From: Polytrichum commune
Taxonomy: Eukaryota; Streptophyta; Polytrichopsida; Polytrichales; Polytrichaceae
Assembly (NCBI GenBank): GCA_950295325.1
Contig: OX485806.1
Location: 58,649,169-58,713,168 of the forward strand
Length of the DNA stretch: 64,000 nt
Reading direction: 5' to 3'
Shown: piece by piece, positions 50,301 to 59,667 of the stretch
How positions within the stretch are numbered: the stretch's first letter is position 1
Layout of the letters: every line of letters begins with the position of its first letter
Translations under genes and position numbers: made by a program
Notes under the pieces: generated by a model
Databases searched by the model: none
Seen by the model: only the letters and a program-made list of their open reading frames with translations
What the model was told of the DNA's origin: nothing

Positions 50301-50921
50301 ACCCACCGAACTGCATTCGGCCCCCTCAATCTCAAAACCTTGGAGAGCGCTCCTGCTCCCTCCCTGTACCCTTTACCTTCATAATCCATAGTTTTTCTAC
50401 CGAGATCACACTGCCCTCCAATCTCTGGATTTCTCTAGAGCTTTGCTCTAGCTCCGGCCGCGTTCCACAACGTAGAGAGAAAGAGAAAGAGGAGACACAG
50501 CGGCCTCCAACCGTTCCACTAAGATCCAAGGCCTGGGAAATTCTAGGGGTACAGGCCCTTCCCCCCTAATGTAAACACAAGCCAATCCTAATTCGAACCC
50601 CTAAAACCAGCTTCCTGGTCCGAGATGAATCCAACTTTCCCCTAAGCCTAAGTTCAAATCCTAATTAACAGTGATAACTAAGTCCTAATCTAGTTCTTTC
50701 ACCGTCACGCCTTAAATGTTAATTTTCCCATCTAAAACTTTAATCCCAACAAGTTCACATTTTTTTATGTTTTAAATATTTTGATAAAATCAAAAAGTCT
50801 AAGTCTCAATAAATCCTAAGGTTTAACAACCTATGTGGGCTCAATCTTGGGCTCACACACCCTTAGGTGCCATATCCCGTTGATCGTCTGTACTCCCCAT
50901 GAATGCCAATGACTCCTCCAT
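47384..50921 (-). pseudogene. DNMT3-like DNA cytosine methyltransferase in a gypsy-type polyprotein (split by LTR A1)
   Basis: The minus-strand frame opens at the ATG at 50921, runs 64 bases to LTR A1 (48937-50857) and resumes at 48931. It holds the motifs of 5-cytosine methyltransferases in canonical order. These are VELFGGIGTGL (motif I, 48721-48755), GWPCQGHS with the catalytic cysteine (motif IV, 48480-48488), ENV (motif VI, 48348-48356), HRPRW (motif VIII, 48225-48239) and ERVMGF...GLSE...VLGQA (motifs IX-X, about 47800-47950). The FENV...YAHRPRWIWTNL segment resembles DNMT3 more than DNMT1 or CMT. The unrearranged order separates it from plant DRM. Downstream, the frame continues through EFDDWPLELGPHL to VQAFIRSYRRC, resembling a linker before reverse transcriptase. 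It ends at 47384, and sequence unlike the element follows. Five in-frame stops (48927, 48603, 48102, 47679, 47508) break it, with no frameshift. The enzyme should methylate DNA; this copy cannot be made whole. Confidence 0.88.
48937..50857 (-). mobile_element. Solo LTR A1, inserted in the DNMT frame
   Basis: On the minus strand it starts TGTGAGCCCAAGATTGAGCC at 50857 and ends GGGATTTAGGGCTGACA at 48937. CACCC flanks it at 48932-48936 and 50858-50862. At 1921 bp it has no retroelement genes and no primer binding site beside it. Overlapping frames of about 160 codons on the plus strand (49915-50569) are Ser/Pro/Leu-rich with no motif and are treated as chance. Confidence 0.88.
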
Positions 50922-51724
50922 TATGCGGAACCATAAGGCAATGTGTCCACAATAGCATCACATCCAAAAACCATGGATAATGGTACTATGGTTGCGGCCG
51001 CCGCGAAAGCCACAGGAATAAGTTCCCTGCGGCCATTCCCAGCCAACCAACCTGGCCGGATCCATGCCTCCTCAATCCAGTTGTCCAAACCAAAACCAAG
51101 AGGGTAAAGTGCTTGCTGACCAACTAAAATGTCATAGTTGGTCGCATCTGTCACCGCACACCTAAGAAGAAGAGGTGCGGGTGGATCTCCAGGCTTCACT
51201 TGGAAGCTAAGCTGTAATGGCTCCCGAGTATAACCCATGGCCCGTTTCACGTGACCAATGGATGTGACAATGGTGAATGGGCAGGGAGCCAAATTCTCGG
51301 CCGCCAACCCCAACTCATTGGCAAGCCTCTTGCCAATCATAACCGGTTGTGCCCCTGAATCCATCATCATACAACGGGGAGCAACCCGAGTAGCATTGCC
51401 CCCAGTTCGACTGACCACCAAAATGTCGGTACCATTCACCATACGCACGACGTCGGGTTGAATGCGGCGGCGCTCACGAGTAGGTCTAGCCGCGACATCA
51501 GACAGATAAGCTGCTCCCGCATATACTAGTAAGTCATAAGACGTGGTCAATTCCCTGTCATCTGAGGTATGTGCGTCAAAAGACGCAATGGTCTCTGCGG
51601 CAAGTCTCGCTCGCTGTTTGGCCACTTCCTGAGGATTTTCAGAAACAGGGATGTCTGTGGTGAGTTGAACCACGGTCAGAGAAGGTAAAGATGTTTTCCC
51701 TTCCAACAACTTGCCACCGACTAC
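50921..51724 (-). pseudogene. Retropepsin-like aspartic protease region of E1
   Basis: The minus-strand frame (262 codons from 51709, open further upstream) contains CMMMDSGAQPVMIGKRLA, with the D-S-G-A active site of retroviral-type proteases. About 75 residues later, NYDILVGQQALYPLGF corresponds to the conserved second half of such domains. Such proteases cut the element's polyprotein. The frame lies -1 relative to gag, whose stop is at 51721-51723, so expression by -1 frameshifting is plausible though no clear slippery site was seen. Its stop TAA (50923-50921) overlaps the ATG of the methyltransferase frame as TAATG, which suggests either reinitiation or a former frameshift. The frame itself is intact, but it lies between two solo LTRs in a truncated element. 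Confidence 0.82.
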
Positions 51725-52561
51725 CCTGTCGAAGGTGTGGCTCGTGACATAGCTTGCGCACGTGTCACGGCTGCGGAACTCACCACCTCGCCCGAGGCTC
51801 CGAACATATAATAATCCGGAGTAGAAGAACTAGCCTGAGCTCCGGAGGAAGATGGTGTGAGCCCAAGTTTGTGTTCACAAGTCTTTTAACTCTCAAATAT
51901 ATTTAAAATTTTGCATTGGTGTTGTGTGGATAGTTAAAAAAGGCTAGAGTTTAGATTTGGTCAAGTTTAGTTTGTAATGTGTTACGTAGGGGTTGAATAG
52001 AGTTAGCCGGGTTATTCAAAGTTACTAAGATAAAAAGGATTAAAGGAGGGGGGGAGGTTCGAGCCAAAGTTTTATTGTTTGTTTAGGATGTGGTGTGTGT
52101 GGGAAAAAGGGTTGAGAGGCCTCTTCCCAGTAGACCAGGTTCGGGATTCCCGGGGACCTGGAGGGGGGTCCCGAAGTCAATCGGCAGGGGTTCATTTTCG
52201 CTCTCTCTGATACACGGGAAAGAGCGGCAGTCCGGAGGGGACAAGCCCTGCCGGATTTGAAAATCCCTTCGGGTAGGGGAGAGGGAGTTGGATTCGAAGG
52301 GTGGGGTCGCCGACCGCTGATTCAACTCGCATGGGCAGCTGGAGAACGCTGCTGGACATTCACCTCCTGGTGGGAGCATTACAGATTTCGGGAGCTACAC
52401 TGCCAGGTTAACATAGAAGATTTACATTTACGCACAAGGTACATCTCTGAGCATTCGGCCATCAACCAAGGCAAATGTGGGTGCTCTTGAGAAATGCCAC
52501 CAGCCGGGAAGGCAGTAATCCCCGCACCTGGACAGAAGGCTGGGAAGCTCCGATTGTCGGT

Positions 52562-52608
52562 TGGGGTTTAGGGTTTACCCTAAAACCCTAAACCCTTAAA
52601 CCCTAATT
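52562..52608. repeat. Inverted telomere-type repeats inside A2
   Basis: GGGGTTTAGGGTTTACCC is followed by TAAAACCCTAAACCC and TTAAACCCTAA. TTTAGGG units thus meet CCCTAAA units head to head. These are plant-type telomere words, and AAACCCTA is also the plant telobox bound by regulatory proteins. I do not see an equivalent array in A1 or A4. Confidence 0.85.
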
Positions 52609-53271
52609 CATTCTCATGTGAGGGGGGAATTAACTCAGGGAACGATCGATCTGAAGGATTTAGCAGGGGGAAAGGAGTGAGGAATGCGGCACATTCATCT
52701 GTAAGCTCAGTAAGGTCTATACATTTGGATGTGCCAGTGCGTTGGCTCTTGACAGGTCGTTCGGAAGAGCCGGGGAAGGATGGCTAAGAGACGCAGCAGT
52801 AAAGTCAGGGGCAGGTGAAGGCAGGAGGAGCGAACGATGGCCTACACCGAACAGGGAAACTACAGGAGCTGTGGTCGAGTGCCCGGTTGTCCAAGGTGAG
52901 GGACTGTGGTTGTTTAGCAAAGCACTTGCAAGCGGGTACAGGCCAGAGACCCTGGGAAGAGGTCAATTAGATTGGTCACCAGAACAAGGGAAGGTACTCG
53001 GGCAAGTTAGGAGTTAATTAGGCTCTTAATGACGAAGGGCAGGTTAATTAGGGCCTCGTCAGTGGGTGGATGGGAACAGAGGGAGGAGTGTTAAGTAAGG
53101 CAGTAGTAGTGGGTGTTGATTAAACGCACGGAATTGGGTAGTGAGGGAATTGGTCCTGACCGATTGGGTGAATTGGCTTGGAATGAAACCTAAGGGTGGG
53201 ATAGTAATAGTGTTAGGTTTATTGGGGTAAGGGTGATAGGTGACGGCTCAAATGTTGACTGTATTATGCCA

Positions 53272-53325
53272 TTACTATAAGGAGGGGAAGTATTCCTAAA
53301 TACTGCTACCTCCTGCTTGAATAAA
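53272..53325 (+). promoter_or_regulatory. TATA-like box and poly-A signal of LTR A2
   Basis: TACTATAAGGAGGGG (about 53273-53287) is followed 33 bases later by GAATAAAG (AATAAA at 53320-53325), about 135 bases before the LTR end. The compact TATA, start, poly-A layout is typical of Ty3/gypsy LTRs and fixes A2 as plus-oriented. Confidence 0.6.
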
Positions 53326-55099
53326 GAGTGTGTGTTTACTTTCATTCAAAGTAAGAAATGGAAACTCAACTCCAAATACCTGTAAGTCAATCAACCACAT
53401 GTGAGCCTTGGACCTCCTCCTAGACTACGACGAAATGAAAGGTGGGGGTTTAGGGCTGATAGATGGTGAGTCCAAAATTTGGCCAGATGACACCAAACTT
53501 TTAAACCTCTCCTCCAAGGCTCCAATCTTCGCCTCCAATGCCCTTTCCCGTTCCGAAGAAGGACGTTTGTCTGAATGGAGAGCAAAGCAATTCTCCACTG
53601 AGTGATTGTTCCGCCCACAATGGGAATACCTCAACTGCTTGGATAAATGATTACCCGCTCCCCTTGTCAAATCCTTAGTGGGAACAAATGGTTTCCGCTT
53701 TGGATTACCTACGGGTTGGGCTTGCCTTTGCTTCAAAGGACAATTTTTCTTAGCGTGGCCCGCCTGCCCACAAGACCAACAATACATGGTCTTGTCCACC
53801 TCTGCCGCAGTCAATCTTGCAGTCACGACCAGAGCCTTCCGGGATTTGCTAGAATCCACTAGCAATGACACCAAATCAATGGCATCATGTTGACACAATG
53901 CACGATCACACTGCTCCACAATGGTGAATGCCTCTGCAAGTGTCGCCCGGCCACCAAACTCCATGATGATCCTGGGCAGCGCCAAGTCAAGGAGGCATTT
54001 GTCAATCTTTGACAAAAACACCTTCACTAACTGATTTTCCGCGAACACACCTCCAAATTCCCTGGCAAACCTCGCCAACCTCGTATACATGGTACGAGGT
54101 GTATTGTCATTCTCCCGTCTCAAATCATCTATCCGCTGCATGTGGTCCCGACGGAAACCTCCATACTTCTCCTGTAGATGCAGCTCAAATGCATGTAACG
54201 ACTCAAAAACTGGCGGAGCCCCTAAAGAAGCTAAAGCCGCCTAGGTAGTCTGAGCATAACGGGAGAGTAGAAGAATGGGATTCGACGTACTCGTCGTAGT
54301 GGGAGCAACCCTTATCCTTGGGTTCACCACGAGAAGCTCCCTCCACATCCACCACATATACTCCCTCCGACACCTCCGACTTAACCTTTAGAACGGCCAT
54401 CAAACTAGAAGTTGCACCTTCCCTCAATGCGGATACCAACTCAACTCAAGTCTCCTAGTCCGCTGCACCTCACTCAGCTCCATCCAATGGGCCTTTGTCC
54501 ACTGCTCATAGGTCTGGAGAGCTTTGTGTTCCAAATGTTGAGGCAAAAACTAGAACGTAACCCAATCGTTAAAATTGGTATTGCATTGACGTTTCATATC
54601 TTGAACCGAATTTTCCAATCTTGCAAGGATATGATCTCCGCTCGACTGGAAAATCGGTCCCGGATACTGCCTCATGTCTCTTCCTCCATCTCGTCAAATG
54701 ATCCCACCCAAAGGACGTGAGACCGAGTGGCAATCCCCCATGCAAAAATAGGTTGTAAAGCCTCGTCGGGTGCTACAAATTGGTTCAACGTCCGAGAGGT
54801 CCGAGGATCGACCTTCTCATAATGCCGGAGACGGAGAATGATAATGTTGGCTCCGAGTTATAACCATAAACCCGCAATGGATTCGATCACGGGAGCCAAC
54901 AACCTAAACTAATGTGGTGTCAAGGTAAAAGGTCAAAAGGTCAAAGACAACCTGCACCTGCAAACGCCACCAAACGTATAGTTTGCTGGATTGATAAAAT
55001 AAGGGAATACAAACACCGCCCACTTGTTGTACAAACAAGGGTCCCATCGGTCATTACTCCGACCTCACCCCCACAATACCCTATCACAATCTAGGACAA

Positions 55100-56042
55100 C
55101 ACAAAAAATGGGGCAGTGCTGAAACATTCCAGCACTACAACCCGCCACAGGGAAAGGTACCAAAACAAAATACAAAAAACTATGCAATAACATCATTGGA
55201 TCCTCTTCCCCAAAACAACACTTAAGCAAAAATTGAAAGCGACCTCAACCTACTAGCACCCGCCTGCAGTTGGTGGTCAAAATGAAGAACCCTTGGTGCT
55301 TACGAAAAGAAAATTGCATAAGCACATCTCTCATTTATCCACTACTACCTAAGAATCCCTCCTTATAATAATGTTTCACAGAATTTTTGTGTTTGATTCA
55401 CAAATTCTTGCATTTAGAATCACAAATCCGCTTCCAAAGCTCAATGTCACGAATTCAAGCTTGAATGTGAGCAAAATAACATGAAATTCCGTGGAAAATT
55501 CAAAGATTTTTCACCACCCTTCAACTTGATGTGACATTCACAAAAAAATCTTTTTCTTCTTGTTGCTTCAACAATCTATGATTTTCTCCGCTCCAAAACT
55601 CCGGAACTTCGTTGCTCTTTGCCCTCACGCGCCCCCTTGCGCGTTAAATAACAAGAATCAAGAAGAAAAAATTTAAAAAAAAAAAATGAAGCATTCTTGC
55701 CAAGTGAGAAGGAAGAGTCAAACACTCAGAAGAGCTTCAAATCTTTCTTCAAATGCATACAATGAGTCAAACTATCTCTCACTCCACCACGGGAGAATCC
55801 AAGAGTGTAATTAGGGGGAGAAGAAGTCAAGATTTATTGCAAAAACATTCAATCTTCACCTCACACAAGCTCTCTCCACACACTCACTCACAAGACTTGA
55901 CTTGACTTGGCAAGAATGCCAAGCCAAGGAGGAGGCTCCTCACTTAGGAGCCATTCTCTCCACATCTAGATTCATCCATCCAAATCTAAATGGATGAAAC
56001 CCAACGGATAAAGTGCGGCCGTCGATGCCGCATACCGTGACA
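55100..56042. other. Stretch upstream of E1 gag without recognisable genes
   Basis: This should correspond to the E1 leader or 5' LTR, but I could not find a terminus with a primer binding site. Short CACG/GCGC-rich and TCAAG-rich patches occur; frames are short. Confidence 0.35.
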
Positions 56043-56174
56043 GTTCCCTCTTAGAAACTATAAGGTCTGGGGTAGAAAGAGCTAACCAATAGCATGGCAG
56101 AATGTAAAGGGTTAGTGCTTGTGATCCTTGCTAGAAATGAAGATGGTTAAGGGGAATTAACAAGGGTTGTAACA
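56043..56174. mobile_element. 3'-terminal fragment of family B (B4)
   Basis: AGTTCCCTC...ACTATAAGGT and GAGCTAACCAATAGCATGGC to GTTGTAACA match the last 130 bases of B1 and B3. The rest of the LTR is absent, so this is a truncated relic. Confidence 0.75.
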
Positions 56175-56471
56175 CCAACTCGTTTATTAAAATCACAATA
56201 TAAGTTTGCAATTGGAAATAAAAATGTCCTATAATCCTAAATGTTTCCGAACCCAAAATCCATACATAACCATCCTCATTCCAATTCTTTTGCATCAATA
56301 TTGTTTCTAATATATCACCATCCATAGTGTACATCTCTTATCACGTACATGGGTTCTTATTTGGAGATTGAACCTCAAATCAAGTAAATCCTTTGAGACA
56401 CTCACATGACTATCATCCTCAAGAGGCAATGTAAAGGGCACAAAACGATCCACGAGCGCGAATAGTAGCCA

Positions 56472-56502
56472 TGGTTTAGGGGTTTAGGGTTTAGGGTTTA
56501 AG
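56472..56502. repeat. Interstitial telomere-type repeat
   Basis: TTTAGGGG followed by TTTAGGGTTTAGGGTTTA gives about four plant-type telomere units in the plus direction. Confidence 0.85.
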
Positions 56503-57250
56503 AAATGAGATACACATCATAATATGGACAAATGCACTTATTTGTACTGAGTTTTATATAGTGAAATACATTCTTAATTGGAAACCCTAGCCACCTCCTC
56601 TGACTCATGGCACATGGGTAGGTTAAAATGATAGTTCTTATAGTCATAATATATTATAGAGGGGAAGGACATAGAAATTGGCATACGCTAAATCAGAAAA
56701 ACCCTAAATTCATAAGATACAAATTCAAATAAATGAAATACAATAAATCATGTGGTTCATTATGGCAAATGATGATATTCAACAATAATGTCCAAAGTAA
56801 CACAAAGTGTGAGCACACCATATGAGCGAACAACATCAAAAAGATAGAAGAAATCTTCTTTTCGGTATCACGACAAGGGGAAGGCAATGCCGTAGACACA
56901 CCAAGACCTTTATCATTTGAAGGAGGGTTAACATTGTGCACCAGACATGCGGACCAGACAAAACTCCATACTTTTGCAGACATGGTCATTGACTCATATT
57001 TCAACTCCAATAATGATACACATGTATACAACTTGTTACTTTGTTTGTAATCAGTCTCTAGAACAAACATTGGTCATCGGTCATCGGTACTTTACTTGTA
57101 ATCATAGTATATAGCTAGAAGTTCTAGTTGAATGTCTCATGGTAGATGAAGAATTATATGGGACCTTCAAAGTTGGCAAATATTATATCTTTAATTTACC
57201 TAAATCCCAACTAATAGAACCAACCCACCTAATTAAGCCTACACCCTAAC
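56503..57250. other. Stretch without recognisable genes
   Basis: A minus-strand frame of 125 codons (56693-57070) has no motif and hydrophobic runs; it is treated as chance. Sequence after the E2 gag stops resembling a retroelement here, so E2 is truncated before protease. Confidence 0.4.
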
Positions 57251-57252
57251 CC

Positions 57253-58733
57253 CTAACTAGGAGCGAATTCGGAGGACGAATGTTGGAGGTCGGACGTTGG
57301 AAGGAGGACAACGAACCTCTGTGGGCTGCAACATTGAGATGCAAAGTACGAGTCAACAACCACGAGCCAATAGATCTGAACTAAGAACTTTGAGCCTTGG
57401 ACATTGGGTGGAGGTGGAGCGCTGATCATTCTTTGATCGCAATTTTGGCCCACTCTACAAAATTGCTTAGTATGTCCCGGTTGGCCACATTGGACACACC
57501 ACAATTCTAAAGCATGTCTACCCAACTCAACTAGTGGAGGAGGACTTGGTTGTTGACTCCTAATCATCAATGACATCTGATCAGTCAAACTCTACATCTA
57601 TTTCATCATGGCCTCTTGAAATCCCAACAGACTAGCACCTAACCGTCTCTCGACATCTTCGAGGTGAGGATCCAATCGAGGAGCTGGCAGTGCCAACTAT
57701 GGAGTTGGTTCTCTCACCACTAAAGGTTGTGGGCCTGAATCAATGAGAACATGTGGAGCTTGACTTTCGTGCCTTCCTGACTCTCCTCCCACCATCCTCG
57801 GACGAATGGGAATGAATTGAGGGATTGATTCGTCCTCTTTCCTCCATAACCTCTCATAGTCCTTGTCTATGTTCTCCATCTCCCTAGCTGCCACCTTAGC
57901 ATCCGCTAAGGTCTGAGGATTTCTCTCTAACACACCTCTAATAGTACCTACCTTAAAGAATCCTTGAATGAAGAATTATTTTAGTATGTCATCATTGAAC
58001 ATTGTGCCCACGAAGCGTGTACACACCAAATCAAACATACTGATATACGTCGAGATTTCCACTTCCCTTCCTTGTTTTAACAACACTAATGCTCTGACCC
58101 ATCTCTGGTCTAAATTCATTTAATAACTCCCTCTACATTTGATCCCATCCTCTAAAATGACCCTTTGCATGGTCTCTATACCACTCGTAAGCCTCGCCAT
58201 CTAGTATGGTAGGAAACCACACCAAACAGTATCCTGGATCTGTAATAAGAGAATTCGCTAATCTCTCAATATATCTCTCCATGTGCCTCGAGGGGTCCTC
58301 ATCCTTGGTTCCCCAAAACTTAGGGAGGTTGGATGACATATCCACCGCGGCCAAGTTCTGTGGAACTAAAATTGGGAGACCTCTCGGCCTCACCAATGGA
58401 TCGATGGGTGGATTGGGAGGAGGGACTCCTCTTTCTCCTTCCTGAGCCATGGTGACTGGTTCGTCTACTCCTATTTTAATATCAATTTCTATAGAAGTCT
58501 GCCTTCTACCTACTTCAGTCTCTAACTTTGTCTCGCCAATCAAGTTAGAGGAAATCGCTTCCTTCTCAAGTTGAGGTTCTACTTCTAAATTTCCTATCAA
58601 AGGACTAACAACTCTCTAGTCTAACTCCCACCTCTTCTACAACTTCAGTAGTCTTTGCTAACTTCTTCCTACGTGTAATTTTCCCTAGTCCTAACTCCAA
58701 CTTTGGCTTGTGAGCTCGAGTCTTACCTTGCAT
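57253..58733 (-). pseudogene. Gag of the gypsy-like element E2
   Basis: A likely start codon is at 58733 (MQGKTRAHKPK, basic); a stop/frameshift near 58615 leads into the longest frame (58600-58133). That frame carries a Ty3/gypsy gag core, from LPKFWGTKDEDPSRHMERYI to ILDGEAYEWYRDH. After a break the frame resumes at 57933 with NPQTLADAKVAAREMENI and YERLWRKEDE. The last piece holds a CCHC zinc knuckle, CVQCGQPGHTKQFC (57460-57505), which binds the element's RNA. Two or more frameshifts make the copy non-coding. Order and strand fit the primer binding site and 5' LTR to its right. Protease and later genes are missing. Confidence 0.82.
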
Positions 58734-59597
58734 TCCCTGAGGAATCGATCAATTCTCACTTGACCAACATAGCCCTTGCTACTTTCACTCCTTTAGTGTT
58801 TTCATTTGTCTAGGTGTGGGTTAAAAATTAAGGAGGTAAGGAGAGAGAACCTGCAAGCCAACTTAAGTGAACAATCCCAAACAAGGGATGGACATGCTCA
58901 TGTCGACTCTTTGTTGAATCGGATAATCACCTCTGTACTCTTCCTCAAGATGACAATCATCATAATACCGAGAGTAAAGGACTGACCTTCGTCATGCATC
59001 ACATCGAAGATTAAGGTATCACCCTCTTGTCTCCCATGCAACACTATGACTAAGGAATTACCCTCCACAACAGATAACGACACAAACGATTACAAAAAAC
59101 ATTCCTTAATTAATTAACTCGTTCACTTTGTAGAATTGCATACCTGAAGCAATTCTCTCCCCCTGCAAGTTAATACTCACCCTCGATTGTGACTCAACTC
59201 AAATCAATCATAAAACAATTATCTAGCTAAGCAACTTCTAACTCCAACCATATTGACTTCCCAACACCATAACTTGGAAACTCACCCCAAGGTGAATGTC
59301 AAAGTTGACTCTTCCTAAAATTAATTATCCCTCTAAAATTTAGTGAAGTAATGGTCGTCCTATTAATGTGATATCCTTTTGCCATCCCAAGAAGGTTTAG
59401 AGGCTCACCTCAAGCCACGCTCCTTCCTCAAAACGAAATACATAAATGAAATTGCAATTCATTCCAAGAAAAAGAAATTCAACTATCCTAACCAGTGAAA
59501 AAAACCAAAACCCAAGTGAGGTCCTTACCTCATACCAAATGCTCCTTCCTCACCCTCAAGTTTGTTGCTCCAAGCTTGAATCTCCTAATTCCACTTC

Positions 59598-59616
59598 ACT
59601 CCCGGCGGACGCACCA
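59598..59616 (-). promoter_or_regulatory. Primer binding site of E2
   Basis: On the minus strand, four bases after LTR A3 ends, TGGTGCGTCCGCCGGGAGT could pair with a tRNA 3' end (CCA plus an acceptor ending GGACGCA). From memory, plant tRNA-Arg(UCU) has a GCGTCC...GGACGC acceptor and is the best candidate. Position directly between LTR and gag supports the call; the tRNA identity is tentative. Confidence 0.65.
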
Positions 59617-59667
59617 TTTATGTCAGCCCTAAACCCCCACCTTTGTGCGTTGTAGTCCGGGTGAGAG

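Larger units (their letters stand above)
51856..53461 (+). mobile_element. Solo LTR A2, inserted between gag and protease of E1
   Basis: Starts TGTGAGCCCAAGTTTGTG and ends GTTTAGGGCTGATA (TA where relatives have CA). GATGG flanks it at 51851-51855 and 53462-53466. The 1606-bp LTR is opposite in orientation to E1. The superfamily terminal block (GACTACGACGAAATGAAAGG) lies about 45 bases before its end. It also carries an inverted telomere-type repeat. Confidence 0.88.
51724..54850 (-). pseudogene. Gag of E1, split by LTR A2
   Basis: The best part is 54141-53425 (minus). It has a retrotransposon gag core (MYTRLARFAREFGG... and ...LALPRIIMEFGGRATLAEA), then a CCHC zinc knuckle CWSCGQAGHAKKNC (53748-53788) and a degenerate second knuckle near 53620 whose first Cys is Tyr. 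A predicted coiled coil (ERERALEAKIGALEERFKSL) closes it. Gag binds genomic RNA and forms the particle. The frame enters A2 at 53461. On the other side of A2 (51855 leftwards) it continues in the same phase for about 130 bases to a TAG at 51721. Upstream (54142-54850) earlier gag can be read (VAPDEALQPIFAWG near 54760) but with several frameshifts and stops. Confidence 0.82.

Noticed and set aside
49915-50569. Overlapping plus-strand frames of about 160 codons inside LTR A1
   Set aside because: They are Ser/Pro/Leu-rich, lack motifs, overlap one another in different phases and lie in a solo LTR with defined ends.
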